Source of the DNA: Gracilaria gracilis
Lineage: Eukaryota; Rhodophyta; Florideophyceae; Gracilariales; Gracilariaceae
Length of the DNA stretch: 64,000 bases
Assembly: GCA_030374805.1 (NCBI GenBank)
Contig: JARGSG010000207.1
Location: forward strand, 806,001-870,000
Direction of reading: 5' to 3'
Within the stretch, counting starts at the first letter, position 1. Each line of letters opens with the position of its first letter. This document shows positions 10,751-21,656 of this stretch, in pieces. The notes beneath the pieces were generated by a model. The model made no database searches. It saw nothing but the letters and a program-made list of their open reading frames with translations, and was not told where the DNA came from. The translations under genes were made by a program, and so were the position numbers.

Positions 10751-11861
10751 GATGGAATGTCAACTAAAGGTAGTTCAAGACACTTGGCATCGGGGTTTGG
10801 AAAGCAATTCCGCATTTGCTGAACATTAACGAATTGCAAAAAGCTCGCCACCGTACTACGCCAGCTTTTTTTTCCCGGCCCATAAAGTTTACGTTCACGG
10901 TGCAAGGTAGATGGGAACGCAAAGATCGCCTATGAAGACGCGGTCGGGATCTACGAAGGTAACCCTTTAACGTTCCTAACCCTTACGTGTAGATAAGAGG
11001 GTAAGTGTGTTTCACACCCTTGCAACATACGAAATTTATCTAGATACACAGCACCCCATTATTGACTTGATCAGTGCGATCTGAAGCCGATCAAAGCATG
11101 GTACAGTAAGTTAAAAATCTTGCTCACGAATTTTCAGTTATCAGAATCTGAAAACAATGGACTTCTTTTTATGAACTTTTGAAGAAGTGTACTTTTTTTA
11201 TACATTTTACACAATTGCTGTCCAGATCATGATGATGTGGAGCAGCTGGACCGCCGCAGTGAAGTCGTCAAGTCCAACGGAGTCCAACGTGGCCAAACGG
11301 TCGTTAGCTACCGTTGGTATGATATCCATACTCGCTATCAAAATCCGTCAAACAACTGCACGTTTTGAGATCATCCTCCAGTTGCCTAGAGAGTTCATCG
11401 TTGTTGGCGCGTTTTTGTCAATGCATGAATATAGCCAGACGGAAGGTGTAGATATTTGGCCCATCGTTTTTGGAAGCAAGTTAACATTAGCCATGTCACC
11501 ACCGAAGCAAACGTGAATCGCAGACGAAATGTTTGCATCGCCATGGGCCACAACAGCCACTACCAGGGGTAGCCGACTCAATCATCACCAACACAAGTGC
11601 AGCTTGCAAACAAATGCATTCTCAATGCTTCCGAGCCGGTCGCACGAGCTACTTCCGGGCCCATTATTGACCACAAACCCTTTCCCCGCTCTTTCTTGCA
11701 CATTAGCGCCACGACCGCCACAAAACGTGACTTGCCGAACCTCTCTGGGTGGAATACGTTTCCGCAAGAAATGTTTACTTGCAAATATTGTTTTACGATG
11801 AATCAAACTATGTAGTTTGCGTCTGTTACAAAGCGAATGCGACTTTCCGGAGTACGCAATA
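10751..11861. other. Intergenic region
   Basis: About 1.1 kb upstream of ATM1 and downstream of the LRR protein gene. It contains one TACCGTTGGTA copy. Short frames on both strands at 11187-11806 overlap each other, and none gave a recognisable protein. Confidence 0.5.
11309..11319. promoter_or_regulatory. TACCGTTGGTA motif copy
   Basis: Exact copy of the recurrent 11-bp motif, about 560 bp upstream of the ATM1 start. Confidence 0.45.
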
Positions 11862-14800
11862 TCACATTACCGCTAGTGGTGATGTCGAGTTCTTGTTCAA
11901 TTCCACTGTTCTGCGGATGTTCAACAGTGACAGATCGTCGTCCATAAATAGAAGACTCTGAATTACCGCTTTACGTTCCTTTGCCCCGAGTTTGTAAAAC
12001 TCCCGTCGAGTAATGCCTTCAGTTGGTCTGGAAGGTCGAATCATGTCAATTAGATGAGTCCATATGTCCCCCAATTCGCTCACAGCCATTCCATCTTGAA
12101 GCCATATTTGCTCCTTCTCCATATGCAGTTGCCGCAGATCTGGAATAGTCCAGCGGTCATCGCGATCAACATCAATAATAGTGAACATGTAATCCACTGC
12201 ACCGTTTGACGAAATATTATTAAGGACCGACAGCAAGATGGAAAACTCTGCAAGAGTCATTCTCTGTGGGTTACGGCAGTGTGCGGACATTGCAAGTTTC
12301 ACGGCTCCAGGTAGTAAAGTCTTCCGAGAAACACAAAACCTTTGCACGTCCTCAACCCCCAGTGTACAATTCAGTGCAACTCCCCCGTTGCGAGAAATTT
12401 GACCGGGGGCCACTTCTGTAGCGAAGCAGCCTTTCACAGATCTGATTTGATCCATAGACAGACCGCATGCCACGCCTTCAAAGATTCCAACTTCTGCGGC
12501 AATCAATGAAGCATTCAGTTTCCCTTCTCTAACCTCCTTTGGGCACACCGGTCGCGCCTCGCCGCCAACTCTGCTCTTGCTCCTGGCTCGCAAGCCATGG
12601 ATGACCAATGCAGACCCAATGGCAACAGCTTCAGGCATTTTGACGAGCGCGAACGAACCAAACCTCGAACGTCGGCCATCCATGAACGCCCGGATCAGTG
12701 ACTCTATTCCAGAATCACAAGGGCACGAGATATCAGTTGGTATGGAGGACATGGAGGCTGACCGTGGGAAGCTCGCCGCGATGTTTGCGAGATTGATGTC
12801 CTTCGTTCGCGCGAAATCGGCGCTGGCGCTAGGATGGAAGTAGTTGAGCTGCGAAAAGCTTGACGATGGGCACGAGGTTCCACTCGACTTTCGCGACAAC
12901 GGCGCCCCGTACTGACTGTGACCGAATGCCTCGTCTTCACTGTCGGGACTTGAGCCAACGCTGTCTTCCAGGATGTTTGCTAGTCGTTCTTCTCCGTCGA
13001 ATGCTCGCAGTCGCGCCCCCCAGTATGTCATGAATGACTCGGTAGAAACTCTTCGGTTTTTTCGCTCCAAGGGGTGACTCGGGACTCCGGCTTCTGGAGT
13101 GGTAGATTCAATCTCAAAGGAGGAACCATACGCAGCGCGGAACAAGAGGGGACCACCGCACTTGGGTAGCCCACATGCTCGGGCTATGCCCGCAAAACTG
13201 TTCACGGTACCATAACCTCCGAGGTCTTCAAAGGCAGCCTCAACTGATGCTCTTTCGGCCCGCTCCTTATTCTTCCCATGCGTTCTCATCTCACCCCCGA
13301 CGTGGCTTCCGAATCCACGACCGGTCCTTCCAGCTCGTTCGCGTAGTCGTCTTGAGAGGTCCGACAGAGACGTGGCGTGTCTCGGGTTGCCTTGCGCCTT
13401 GACGCCCTTGTTGGCGAGTAGTCCGTCAATAGAATCGCCACTCGATAAGGAGCTCGTGTCTCCCGAACTTTCTCCATCGTCGTCGATGTGCTCCAACTCA
13501 ATGTCAACACTATCGCAGTCCAAAGTTGAGTACTTGTTCGCTCTTGGACGGGTGTTGCTTACAGGAGTAGAGCGCAGTGTAGATGCAGTGTCAACTTGGT
13601 CCACTGACGGGCTCGGTGAATTGGAGGTAGCCAACGCATGCTCTTTGCCCATTCGGTACACTTCAGCTGTTGCTTGTTCATTAATTGGGTCTGAGTAAAA
13701 GCTGAACTGCTCGAAAAGATGCTTTGCCTGAGCCTCCATGTTGCTGCGATACCTTTGCGATCCAATAATGGCTTTGGCAATTTGGGAAGAAAGGGAAGAC
13801 AGCTGGTTCAATATTCGCTCTGCCGGTGCGTACAACAAGACAAGATCAGAGAAATGAATCTTATCAGGGTCGTGAGACACAACGCCATTATCGGCAGCTC
13901 GAATAATGACATTACCGCACTTGTTGAGAGCATCCTCAACCGCATAACGAGCAAGACGTCGGAAACCAATAAGAAGCACTTTGACTACTACTTGTTCGAC
14001 AACGAGCTTGGGTGGAGAACGAGCACGGGAGCGGTGGACATCTCTGGGTGAAACACTCCTCTTGGGCGGTGCAACTGGAGGGTTGACCTTCCTTCGCGGA
14101 CGCGTAGGTGATGAGGATTTGGGCATGACAGGTGGGGTAGTTCGGCCACGTTCCAGGCGGACAGATTTGGCACCACGTCTACCCGAGAAGTTAATGTCAA
14201 GCACAATGCGGCGCAAAGCGGATGAAACGCGAGCCTGTGACGTTTCGCCATCGGCGACGAGAGTGACAGATGTATCGATGCTGAAGACTGACAGAGCCGG
14301 ACATTTGAGCAACGGAGTGAGATCAAGTTTACCGGAGAGACGATTTCCGCCAAGTCTGAGCGAGCGCAAGTTGGTGGTGGCTGTTAGTGGAGACAAATCA
14401 ATGGAATGCTCATGGATGGAATTATCTTCGAGGTACAGAGAACGCAGCGACTTGCACTGGCGCAAGGGCGAAAGGTCAATGGTATGCAAGTTGTTGTCAT
14501 GAAGCCATAGCCTCTCGAGCTGCGGGCATGAGGCGAGGGGGGAGAGGTCAATTGCAGAAATATGGTTGCTATTGAGGGTGAGCACGGTGAGAGCGGGGCA
14601 GTAGGCGAGCGGACCCAGGTCAATGGCAGGCAAGGCGTTGGCGGAAAGCGAGAGGTCTCTGAGAAGGTGGGCGGTGGTGGCCAGCGCGGTGAGGGCGACA
14701 GTGTGAAGAGAGAGGCCAGAGAGAGAAATATTATCTGTTTGGTCGGTGAGGGGGACGGTGTGCGGTCGGGCGTGGGTGTCGAGGGCGCGAATGACCGGGC

Positions 14801-14990
14801 GTGCACATGGTGTTGTGTGTGCGTTGGAGGGGGAGGTGTTGACGAAGGAGACGAGCGCCTGCACGGAGTCGCTCCTAGGCAGCGGGCCGGAGGCCGCGAG
14901 CGCAGGAGAGCGGTCGGGGAAGGTCGGACAGACAGAGAGGTCGAGGGCGGGAGTGGAACAGATGGGTTCGACGGGGGTTGAGTTGTGCAT
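11862..14990 (-). CDS. LRR protein with receiver-like segment and PP2A B''-like C-terminus
   Basis: Encodes 1042 aa from the ATG at 14990; upstream the frame stays open only through homopolymeric proline-coding DNA. Residues 86-245 are about six leucine-rich repeats carrying a recurring IDLSPL segment. A basic Pro/Ser linker follows. Residues 336-395 (VKVLLIGFRRLARYAVEDAL onward) look like a degenerate response-regulator receiver fold. From about 593 the protein resembles the B'' (PR72/TON2) regulatory subunit of phosphatase 2A, with a low-complexity insert. An EF-hand loop DVDRDDRWTIPD sits at 940-951, followed by HMEKEQ and a helical region as in B''. The inferred role is a scaffold that targets PP2A. 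The three-part arrangement is unusual; the B'' match is by eye. Confidence 0.7.
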   Translation of the reverse strand: MHNSTPVEPICSTPALDLSVCPTFPDRSPALAASGPLPRSDSVQALVSFVNTSPSNAHTTPCARPVIRALDTHARPHTVPLTDQTDNISLSGLSLHTVALTALATTAHLLRDLSLSANALPAIDLGPLAYCPALTVLTLNSNHISAIDLSPLASCPQLERLWLHDNNLHTIDLSPLRQCKSLRSLYLEDNSIHEHSIDLSPLTATTNLRSLRLGGNRLSGKLDLTPLLKCPALSVFSIDTSVTLVADGETSQARVSSALRRIVLDINFSGRRGAKSVRLERGRTTPPVMPKSSSPTRPRRKVNPPVAPPKRSVSPRDVHRSRARSPPKLVVEQVVVKVLLIGFRRLARYAVEDALNKCGNVIIRAADNGVVSHDPDKIHFSDLVLLYAPAERILNQLSSLSSQIAKAIIGSQRYRSNMEAQAKHLFEQFSFYSDPINEQATAEVYRMGKEHALATSNSPSPSVDQVDTASTLRSTPVSNTRPRANKYSTLDCDSVDIELEHIDDDGESSGDTSSLSSGDSIDGLLANKGVKAQGNPRHATSLSDLSRRLRERAGRTGRGFGSHVGGEMRTHGKNKERAERASVEAAFEDLGGYGTVNSFAGIARACGLPKCGGPLLFRAAYGSSFEIESTTPEAGVPSHPLERKNRRVSTESFMTYWGARLRAFDGEERLANILEDSVGSSPDSEDEAFGHSQYGAPLSRKSSGTSCPSSSFSQLNYFHPSASADFARTKDINLANIAASFPRSASMSSIPTDISCPCDSGIESLIRAFMDGRRSRFGSFALVKMPEAVAIGSALVIHGLRARSKSRVGGEARPVCPKEVREGKLNASLIAAEVGIFEGVACGLSMDQIRSVKGCFATEVAPGQISRNGGVALNCTLGVEDVQRFCVSRKTLLPGAVKLAMSAHCRNPQRMTLAEFSILLSVLNNISSNGAVDYMFTIIDVDRDDRWTIPDLRQLHMEKEQIWLQDGMAVSELGDIWTHLIDMIRPSRPTEGITRREFYKLGAKERKAVIQSLLFMDDDLSLLNIRRTVELNKNSTSPLAVM

Positions 14991-15039
14991 TGCGGAGGGC
15001 GGGGGGGGCCCCGACGAAGAAGGGGGGGAGGGGGGGGAA

Positions 15040-15070
<31 letters not shown>

Positions 15071-15123
15071 GTGGTAAGCGGTTTGTTGTATGGGGTGGGG
15101 GTGGGGGGGGGGGGGGGGGGGGG
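15040..15123. repeat. Two long poly-G tracts
   Basis: Uninterrupted runs of 29 G (15040-15068) and 21 G (15103-15123) on the plus strand, inside a G-rich zone of about 15001-15180. They lie 50-130 bp upstream of the LRR gene start, so its leader would be C-rich. They can form quadruplexes and are likely to vary in length. Confidence 0.9.
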
Positions 15124-17971
15124 AGAAGGGAGGGAGGGAGGTGGGGAGGGAGAAGAGGGGGGAGGGGGGGAGGGAGGCGGAGGGAGTGCACTATGGAGCT
15201 GCGCGAGAGGCAAAGTAGCGGTGGGACGGGGCGGCGGCGCGCGTGGTGCGAGCGGAGGCGAGGCGGCGCGGCGCGAGCGCGACGAGTAAGTGCGCGCGTG
15301 CGCGCAGCGCGCGGCGCGGCCGGTGGGGGGGGCTCGTCGCGGCGCGCAACGCGCCCAAAATATCGGCCATTCACGCCGGCGCGCCGTGTCACGCGTGGAA
15401 TCTGCGCGTGCGCGCGAGGGCGCGTGCGCACGCGGGCGCCATGAAATGGCGTCACGTCGCGCGGGCGGCGCGTTCCACCGCTGCGCTGGCGTTCCACGCG
15501 GCGCGCGTGCACGCCGCGCGCTTCCGCGGCGAGCCGCGCCCGCCCGCCCGCTGCGCGCCTTTGTGGCGTGGCCGTCCGCGCCGCGCCGCCGCGCTGTGCT
15601 GCACGTTGACGACGCTGCCCGTGGCGGCCGCCGAGAAGAGGCGCGACTGCGGCCGTCGTGCATGAAGCGCGCGCGCCGCCGCCGCCGCGCGCCGCCGCTG
15701 TCGCCGCCGCTACCGCCGCCGCCGCTGCCGCCGCCGCCGCCGCTGCCGCCCCGCCGCTGGGTGCGGCGCGCTTTCAGCGGTGGTTTCGATGGCGCCGGGT
15801 GCAGCGCGTAGCTCGCGCTGCTGACAGCTCCGCGGGCGCGCTTGCCATCCCATGGCGTTTGGGCCAGCGCATTGTGGCTCATGCGCGTCCAATCAGCATG
15901 CGCAATGTGATGCGCAATGTGAGGGCATGAGGCATGCGTGCCTCACTTGTCCGCGACCACGTAAACCAGCTCGTGTCTGGCTTTTGATGTGCCTCACAGC
16001 CGTCTAATTTCTCGTCGTCGCTCCGGTGTAAAAACGATATGACACAAGCGCCAACCTCTTTCGCGCTCATGTACAAACTGCTGAATTGGGCGCGCGCTAT
16101 GAAACAGGCGTGGAGGTGGTGTGCAGGATCGAGAGAGAGTTGAGAGAGTTTTGGGGCGGGGAGAGCCCCCTCCGCGCCTCTGCTTGGCTCAGCCCGAGAG
16201 CAAGTTCGAACTTGGAATGCATCACAAGTTGCGATTCGCAAGCGGCTGGCGGCCAGCACACAAGCAGTTCCTTCACATGTCGCAAGTGTGCGGAAAGAAA
16301 GGAGAAAAAGTGCTACACTACAAGCCGGATGGGCATCGGGCGATGAAATAGCGTAACGTGAACCGTTAACCGTCGCATTGAATTGCACAACAGCTGGCAC
16401 CCAATGGTGAAGTGACACACACAAGGTGTGCAAACATGTCGTCAACAAGCTGTTTTGTATCGAAATGCGGCACCCGCGCGCGCGACGGGAGCATGCTCAA
16501 TCTCTCGGCTGCAAGCGCTTGAATCGCAAGCGTCGCTAGAGTTAGCGAGCTTGTTATGTGTTTGGCGCGCCGGCTCTCTCAGGACAGCGAGGGGAGCATA
16601 AGCAGCGATATGCCATTCGATTCAGTAGTATGGCTTGCAGCAAGTGAATCAGCACAGGGCTGTGTACTGCAGAGTAACATTATGTACCAGTGGGCGTTCC
16701 AGACTGGCAACGTGACGTGTGTGTGGCGTGGACGGCAGTGGCATAGGGCAATGTACCAGCATGAAACGATGGAGTTGACCTTGTGTGCTTTAAATGGGTG
16801 AAGCAACACAAGGCAGTATACGTACTGGTACAGTGGTAGCGTTCCCCTTGTACAACGAGCCAGACGATGTTCTAGAAGCATTTGGAGCGGCGGGGGCAGC
16901 GCAGTGCGGTGAGCCGTGGGCGTTGGCAGGGAGCCAATTCATGAATGCGCTGAACGGCCATTGCACGCGCAGCCATGATGGTGCGCCAACCCTTACCTAC
17001 AAAGCGCTGTACGTACGCAGCGTGGCAGGCTGCACCAACGCGCAGCAACAGCAACAGCGCGCCTTTCGGAACGAACGTCTTCCGGAACGAAAGCGCCGCC
17101 GATTCGAACGCCAAAGCGGCGGCGGCGGCGGCGCGCCGAATGAAGCGGCGCAACTGCGCACACGCTCATTGGCGCATTAACCTGAGCGCAGATACAGCAG
17201 CGCGCGCCGCCGCCGCTGCCAGATACGGCGGCGGACCGTTGAGATCGCGCGCGTGCAATATTTTGGAATTTTTTTCGGGCGTGCCATGTTTCTCAATACG
17301 CGCGCCGCCGGTGGTTTTTTTTCGGCGCCACTTCAATGGCCGCGCCGCATGTCAGCTGAGGTGATGACGTCTCGTCTTGCGCAGCGACGCATTACGAAAG
17401 GCGCTGCCACGTGTGCCAGCTGTTGTGGCTGTACGCGGCGTGCGCGTGGCGGAGTGCAGCCGCTGTCGGTGGGTGTCTGCGCGGCCCACGTGACAGTATG
17501 CTGCGCTCGCTGCGCACTTCCATCCAACAGTGTTCGTACGTCACGCCGGCTTATATTACACGCGAACAATTATGCACCCATTTACAGTGCAGCTTGTAAC
17601 TGCGTTTGAAGCGCAGCATGCACCGCACGTTGGGCGGGGTGCGCATAAAAATCGGCGCGTTGGCGATGGATGCGCGGCAGTTACACCGCCAATTGATTGC
17701 GCTTCACAACGGTGCGTTTTCGCATTCATGGAGGCGGAAACGCTGCCTGCCGTCCACTGGCGCGCCACTCACCACAGGATATTTGGCCAACCGTCGTAAT
17801 GCGCCGCCCCACTCGCCAATCAAAATGCGCGCGGCGTGCAGTTGGGTTGCAGTCGAGCTCGCAGTCTCGTTGTATTGTTTTTTCATTTGTTTTCATTTTT
17901 TTATTATTCCACCGGCTGTCGCGCGTCACGCTGTTTACGTCCATTTGGCAACTTTTTTTTGTCAACTCATT

Positions 17972-18003
17972 TACCGTTGTACGTACCAACGGTACCAACG
18001 GTA
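17972..18003. promoter_or_regulatory. Cluster of TACCAACGGTA motifs
   Basis: Two exact copies overlapping by two bases (17984-17994 and 17993-18003). A near copy in the opposite orientation precedes them (TACCGTTGTA, 17972). Confidence 0.5.
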
Positions 18004-18085
18004 CCACCGTGGATTCCTTTCTCGTGCTATTCGAAAGGCTGATAAGGTTACGCTCTGCGCGAGTGGCCGACAGCACACACTTCCG

Positions 18086-18096
18086 TACCAACGGTA
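18086..18096. promoter_or_regulatory. TACCAACGGTA motif copy
   Basis: Exact copy, 83 bp to the right of the 17984-18003 cluster and in the same orientation. Confidence 0.45.
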
Positions 18097-19575
18097 ACGC
18101 TACCTCGCTCACACCTCACCCCGCTCTCGAAAGAGACAACTGTGACAGCTGCAGTTTCTGCGGCAGCAGCAGCAGCACTGGCCACCATACATATCTGCTA
18201 CAAAAAAATCCGCCCGCGTGGCTGCACCTCAGCCGGTGGTGCGAGCGAGCACATCACTCACAGCGCTACCACACACCCCGTGCTCTTCATCGTATCTTTC
18301 ACGCGCCACGCGCCACGCGCCCCTGTCCCCCCGTTCATGCCAGCCCGCCGCGCATCAAACAGAGCAAAACAAGTAAGGAGCACAAACAAACACCCTTTAC
18401 AGTTGTGCGTGCGCCAGCAATACGCGTATCTTCACGCTTGTGCTTCCATTTGGTTGTATCTGTGCAAATGCGTCCGTGCGAAGCGCAACCTACTGTATCT
18501 CAAGTTATTGTAAACAACAATCTAAAGCTGTGCAGCTCGCAGCTGGCCTTGCCAGTTGCTCCTCTGCCGGTTGTTGCTACAAGGGTAGATTCTTGCCCGC
18601 ATATCTCAGATATCCTTTGCTTGCACGCAATCTTGATATTTTACTCCATCACCACAACACATACTTGTCATCTCCAGCCAACTTGCAGCCAACCAGTGGA
18701 AGCGCTACCAGAACAAAGGCGCCATCTAAAGCTTCACATCGTCGTGTGACGCTCACTCGCACCTACGAAGGTAGATACAGCGGCACGCCGTCAAACCGTT
18801 TCAACGCTGCATTTTGCTTGCGTCACAAAACCGTCGCACCCAGCCGGTTAAATCTTTTTCTCACCCACTGGCGGCTCTCCTTCCACCCGCGCTCGATCAA
18901 CTACCGTCACATCACGTAAAACCCTCGCTCAAAATCATAGATGCACCATGTATATAATATATAATTCCCCAGCACAGCGCAACGCGTCCAGTCTCAAAAG
19001 CTGGCTCGTTTTGCCGCCAGCTCGTTTTGGGCGTGTGTAGCGAGACTGCAAATCGAATGCTCCGTCCGCTGCAATCACAACCAAGTAGAGCCTATTAGTG
19101 GCGGCTACCATAACCGCAATCTTTCTTGATCCGCCGCCAAGCCCATCTCCCAACAGGAAAGCGCTCTACAGAGCCAGCAAGTTTGGTGTCAATTCGCGAT
19201 GCGTTTTGCTTGTATAAACATGTAAAGTGCGAGCGACGTCCAAGCCCATACCCGCCAGTAAAAACCGAGCCACTTCTATTTTGATGCATGCTGATGATTT
19301 GGAAGCGAGCTAAAGTGATTAGCCTCCGCCAAGTACGGGAGAGCGAGAAAGGGTGCCTTGTTCTACGAACAACTCTGGAACATGGCCCCTGCCGTTCGGC
19401 GCAGTGGGAGAAACGTGACCGCTCCTGTGCACGCCAACAGCAACATCACTGGACGTGCGGTGAAACACACTTGCACGCTACGAATAACAGCTCTGAGAGG
19501 CACAAGGCGCCCAGGCGTGGAAAGTGCAAAGTTAGCCCGCACGTGTGCGCCTCCACAGCCGGCGATGGAACAGTG

Positions 19576-19586
19576 TACCAACGGTA
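19576..19586. promoter_or_regulatory. TACCAACGGTA motif copy
   Basis: Exact copy about 115 bp beyond the stop codon of the minus-strand secreted acidic protein gene. Confidence 0.4.
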
Positions 19587-19701
19587 CAGAGGTGTCACAG
19601 TGGTAGTAAGCGCGTACGTTTAGTTAGAATGGAATGGTACGAATCACAACATACAATCGATAGAATACACTACTAGGTATCTGTCCAAACGCTAAACTTG
19701 T

Positions 19702-20181
19702 TCAGACAGGCAACGGGCGCGAGTTATCCGGGAAGCGCACCGGCGGCTCAGTGCGCATAGCTTCCAGCGGCTCAGCCGAGAGCATAGGTTCATCATCCAC
19801 TTCGCGCACAGCAACGTGCGTATCGATGCGCATTTCAAACTCAAAGGACGGCATGGGCTCCTCGGTCTCGACAGCCAGCTCACGCGCAGTGACATCCAGC
19901 TGCACCTCAGTGGAAGGTTCGGGCATTGCGTCCATCTCCTCCTGCTCGTCCTCCTCCACCAGCATGGGCTCCTTTTCGGCGGGCGTATAGTTTCCTTCAC
20001 CGATCTCACGCATGGCAAGCTCAATCTCCGGGGTGGTCATCGGCTCCATGGAGGCAGCAACGTGCTCCTCACTGTCGTCCATTGCGAGCACTGCGCGTTC
20101 CGCCACGGTGGGCGGCGGTACGACGAACGGCACTGCATGCACGACGGCAAGAAGCGCGACGAAGACGAGCGAACACTTCAT
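19702..20181 (-). CDS. Small secreted acidic protein
   Basis: Encodes 159 aa from ATG 20181, chosen because it starts directly with a signal peptide (MKCSLVFVALLAVVHAVP). The mature part is strongly acidic and has no Cys. It repeats a short Glu-Pro-Met element (MEPMTTPE, EKEPML, EEPMP, DEPML), probably giving an extended, disordered chain. No family is recognised; a cell-wall or matrix protein would fit. It is head-to-head with the tetraspanin-like gene, with about 680 bp of GC-rich DNA between them. Confidence 0.6.
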   Translation of the reverse strand: MKCSLVFVALLAVVHAVPFVVPPPTVAERAVLAMDDSEEHVAASMEPMTTPEIELAMREIGEGNYTPAEKEPMLVEEDEQEEMDAMPEPSTEVQLDVTARELAVETEEPMPSFEFEMRIDTHVAVREVDDEPMLSAEPLEAMRTEPPVRFPDNSRPLPV

Positions 20182-20865
20182 AACAACAACAAGTACGACA
20201 AGTAGTGGACAGCCGCACCAGAGCACGCTGAGAGTGGCAGCGCGGCGCGCTTAAGACGTGAGGACGACGCCACATCGCGCGCGACAGTCGGCCCACGCGG
20301 CCCCTCTGCGCACGCGCTCGCGCGCCGCCGCGCCGCGCCGCGCCTCTACGCGGGGCGACTGAAGAGGGAGAAACCGTTGTAAAGTTAGTGAACTTGACAC
20401 AGCAGCGATAGGTGCGCTGGCGGCAGGGTGTGAGCTGAGCGCGACGCACGTGGCAGACGCAGACACGTGGCCACACGTACGTGTGAGCGGATCGACAAGC
20501 AGCAGCAGAAGTGTGCAACAGACGCTGGACGGTGCGATGATCTGTGGCGCATGACGGCGCTTTTAACCTTCACGACTATCGACGTGGGCGCGTCATCGCC
20601 AATCAGCGCCGCACTTGAGCGTAAGCCGCGTGCTGCTGACGCGCCCGTTGCGCTCCGCACATCATGTGATGGTAGTACTTAAAGTTTATGATGATGCCGG
20701 AACGCCGCGCGCGCGCGCGCGCGCCGTCGCCGCACCGCACTGCCCCGCCGGCGACTCGTCTTGTCCGCGCACGCGCGCCCCACCGCGTAGCACCCGAAAA
20801 CGTACGTCCGTGGCTCCCCTTGAGCGCGCGCTGCTTGTCGTGCCCGCGCGACGCGCCGCCTCGCC
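20182..20865. other. Divergent GC-rich upstream region
   Basis: Separates the secreted acidic protein gene from the tetraspanin-like gene. It includes a 19-bp alternating CG tract at 20706-20724 able to adopt Z-DNA. No gene supported. Confidence 0.5.
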
Positions 20866-21656
20866 ATGCGCTGCTGCGGCTGTTGTGTCGGCTGCTGCGG
20901 CTGCTGTCGGCAGCCCGTGTCATGCGGCTACCATTGTGATCGATACTGCCCGTGCATTTCCATGTATCCGGCCTTATGCACCGTCTTTCTCTCCTTGGTG
21001 GTAGCCGCCGTCATCAGCTCCATTTTCGGCGCCTACTCCTTCATCTCCATGCGTACCAGTATCTTTCAGTTCCACTGGAGCCCCATCATGCTTGTGCTCA
21101 CGCACGTCTCCTTGCTCACGCTCATCGCCGTCATGCCGCTCACGTTGCTCGCCTTGCTTTTGTGGTGCGTCTGTTCTTCTTACCGACGCGCGCTTGCTTG
21201 CAAGAGCTTTTACGTCTTGGGCTTGCTCTTCACAGCTGTGCTTTTGGCCACCGCCATGGCCGCCTCCATCTTCGTTATCTATGGCGCCTCTCAGAACCGC
21301 TCCTACTTTGCAAAGCAGCTGCGAAGGGCTTGGGTCAAGGAGCTGGCGGAAGACTCCACGCTTCCATGTCAGATCCAGTTTCAATTGGGTTGCCACGGAT
21401 TCGAGACCGGCGACTGTCAGCGCGGCTCACTCACCCAGAATTTTGCTCGCTGTGGCACAAACTGTTTACCCGAGCACGAGGAGGGTAAACCTCTGTTCAA
21501 CATTGAGAGATACCCCGGCTGTCGCGGCAGAATGTCCGCCGTCTTAATTCGCTGGAATGCCTTGTTGCTGCTGGTTCTTCTACCGCCTGCATCCTCTCGC
21601 TCATTGCTCTTTTCTTCACGTGTCATTCGGTATCATTTGAGAAGGATGACAAGTAG
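20866..21656 (+). CDS. Tetraspanin-like membrane protein with an apparent frameshift
   Basis: The frame opens at ATG 20866 with a Cys-rich start (MRCCGCCVGCCGCC), a likely palmitoylation region. Helices follow at about 33-60, 75-104 and 115-140. An outer loop with six or more Cys comes next, including GCHGFETGDC, reminiscent of the tetraspanin Cys-Cys-Gly motif. After the loop (about 21520) the original frame continues to 21906 as an ill-fitting tail. Another frame gives a good fourth helix (SSTACILSLIALFFTCH), a short charged tail and a stop at 21654-21656. I therefore propose a one-base indel, sequencing error or unrecognised short intron between 21520 and 21570. Tetraspanins organise membrane protein complexes. 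Confidence 0.6.

Larger units (their letters stand above)
14991..19701. other. 4.7-kb gene-poor, GC-rich region
   Basis: Begins with poly-G tracts just upstream of the LRR gene, then 15.2-15.9 kb is extremely rich in CG dinucleotides. The remainder is mixed, with four exact TACCGTTGGTA copies at 17984-18096 and 19576. Long frames occur on all strands and phases, as expected in GC-rich DNA, and none encodes a recognisable protein. A non-coding transcript or a gene with several introns cannot be excluded. Confidence 0.5.

Noticed and set aside
11348-11806. Short minus-strand frames upstream of ATM1 that might be exons of one gene
   Set aside because: No splice signals linked them convincingly, no ATG start fits, and no family was recognised.
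14875-15882. Long minus-strand frame of 335 codons, and opposing frames of 232 and 173 codons, rich in Pro, Gly, Ala and Arg
   Set aside because: These arise from poly-G tracts and CG-rich DNA that lack stop codons on several phases at once. They have no protein-like pattern.
17085-17115. GATTCGAAC, similar to the T-arm of a tRNA on the minus strand
   Set aside because: No acceptor stem or anticodon arm can be built around it. No tRNA was found anywhere in the window.
17697-18749. Plus-strand frame of 350 codons in the GC-rich stretch
   Set aside because: It overlaps other long frames, has mixed composition with no domain or hydrophobic pattern, and spans the TACCAACGGTA cluster. It is probably chance, though a non-coding transcript is possible.
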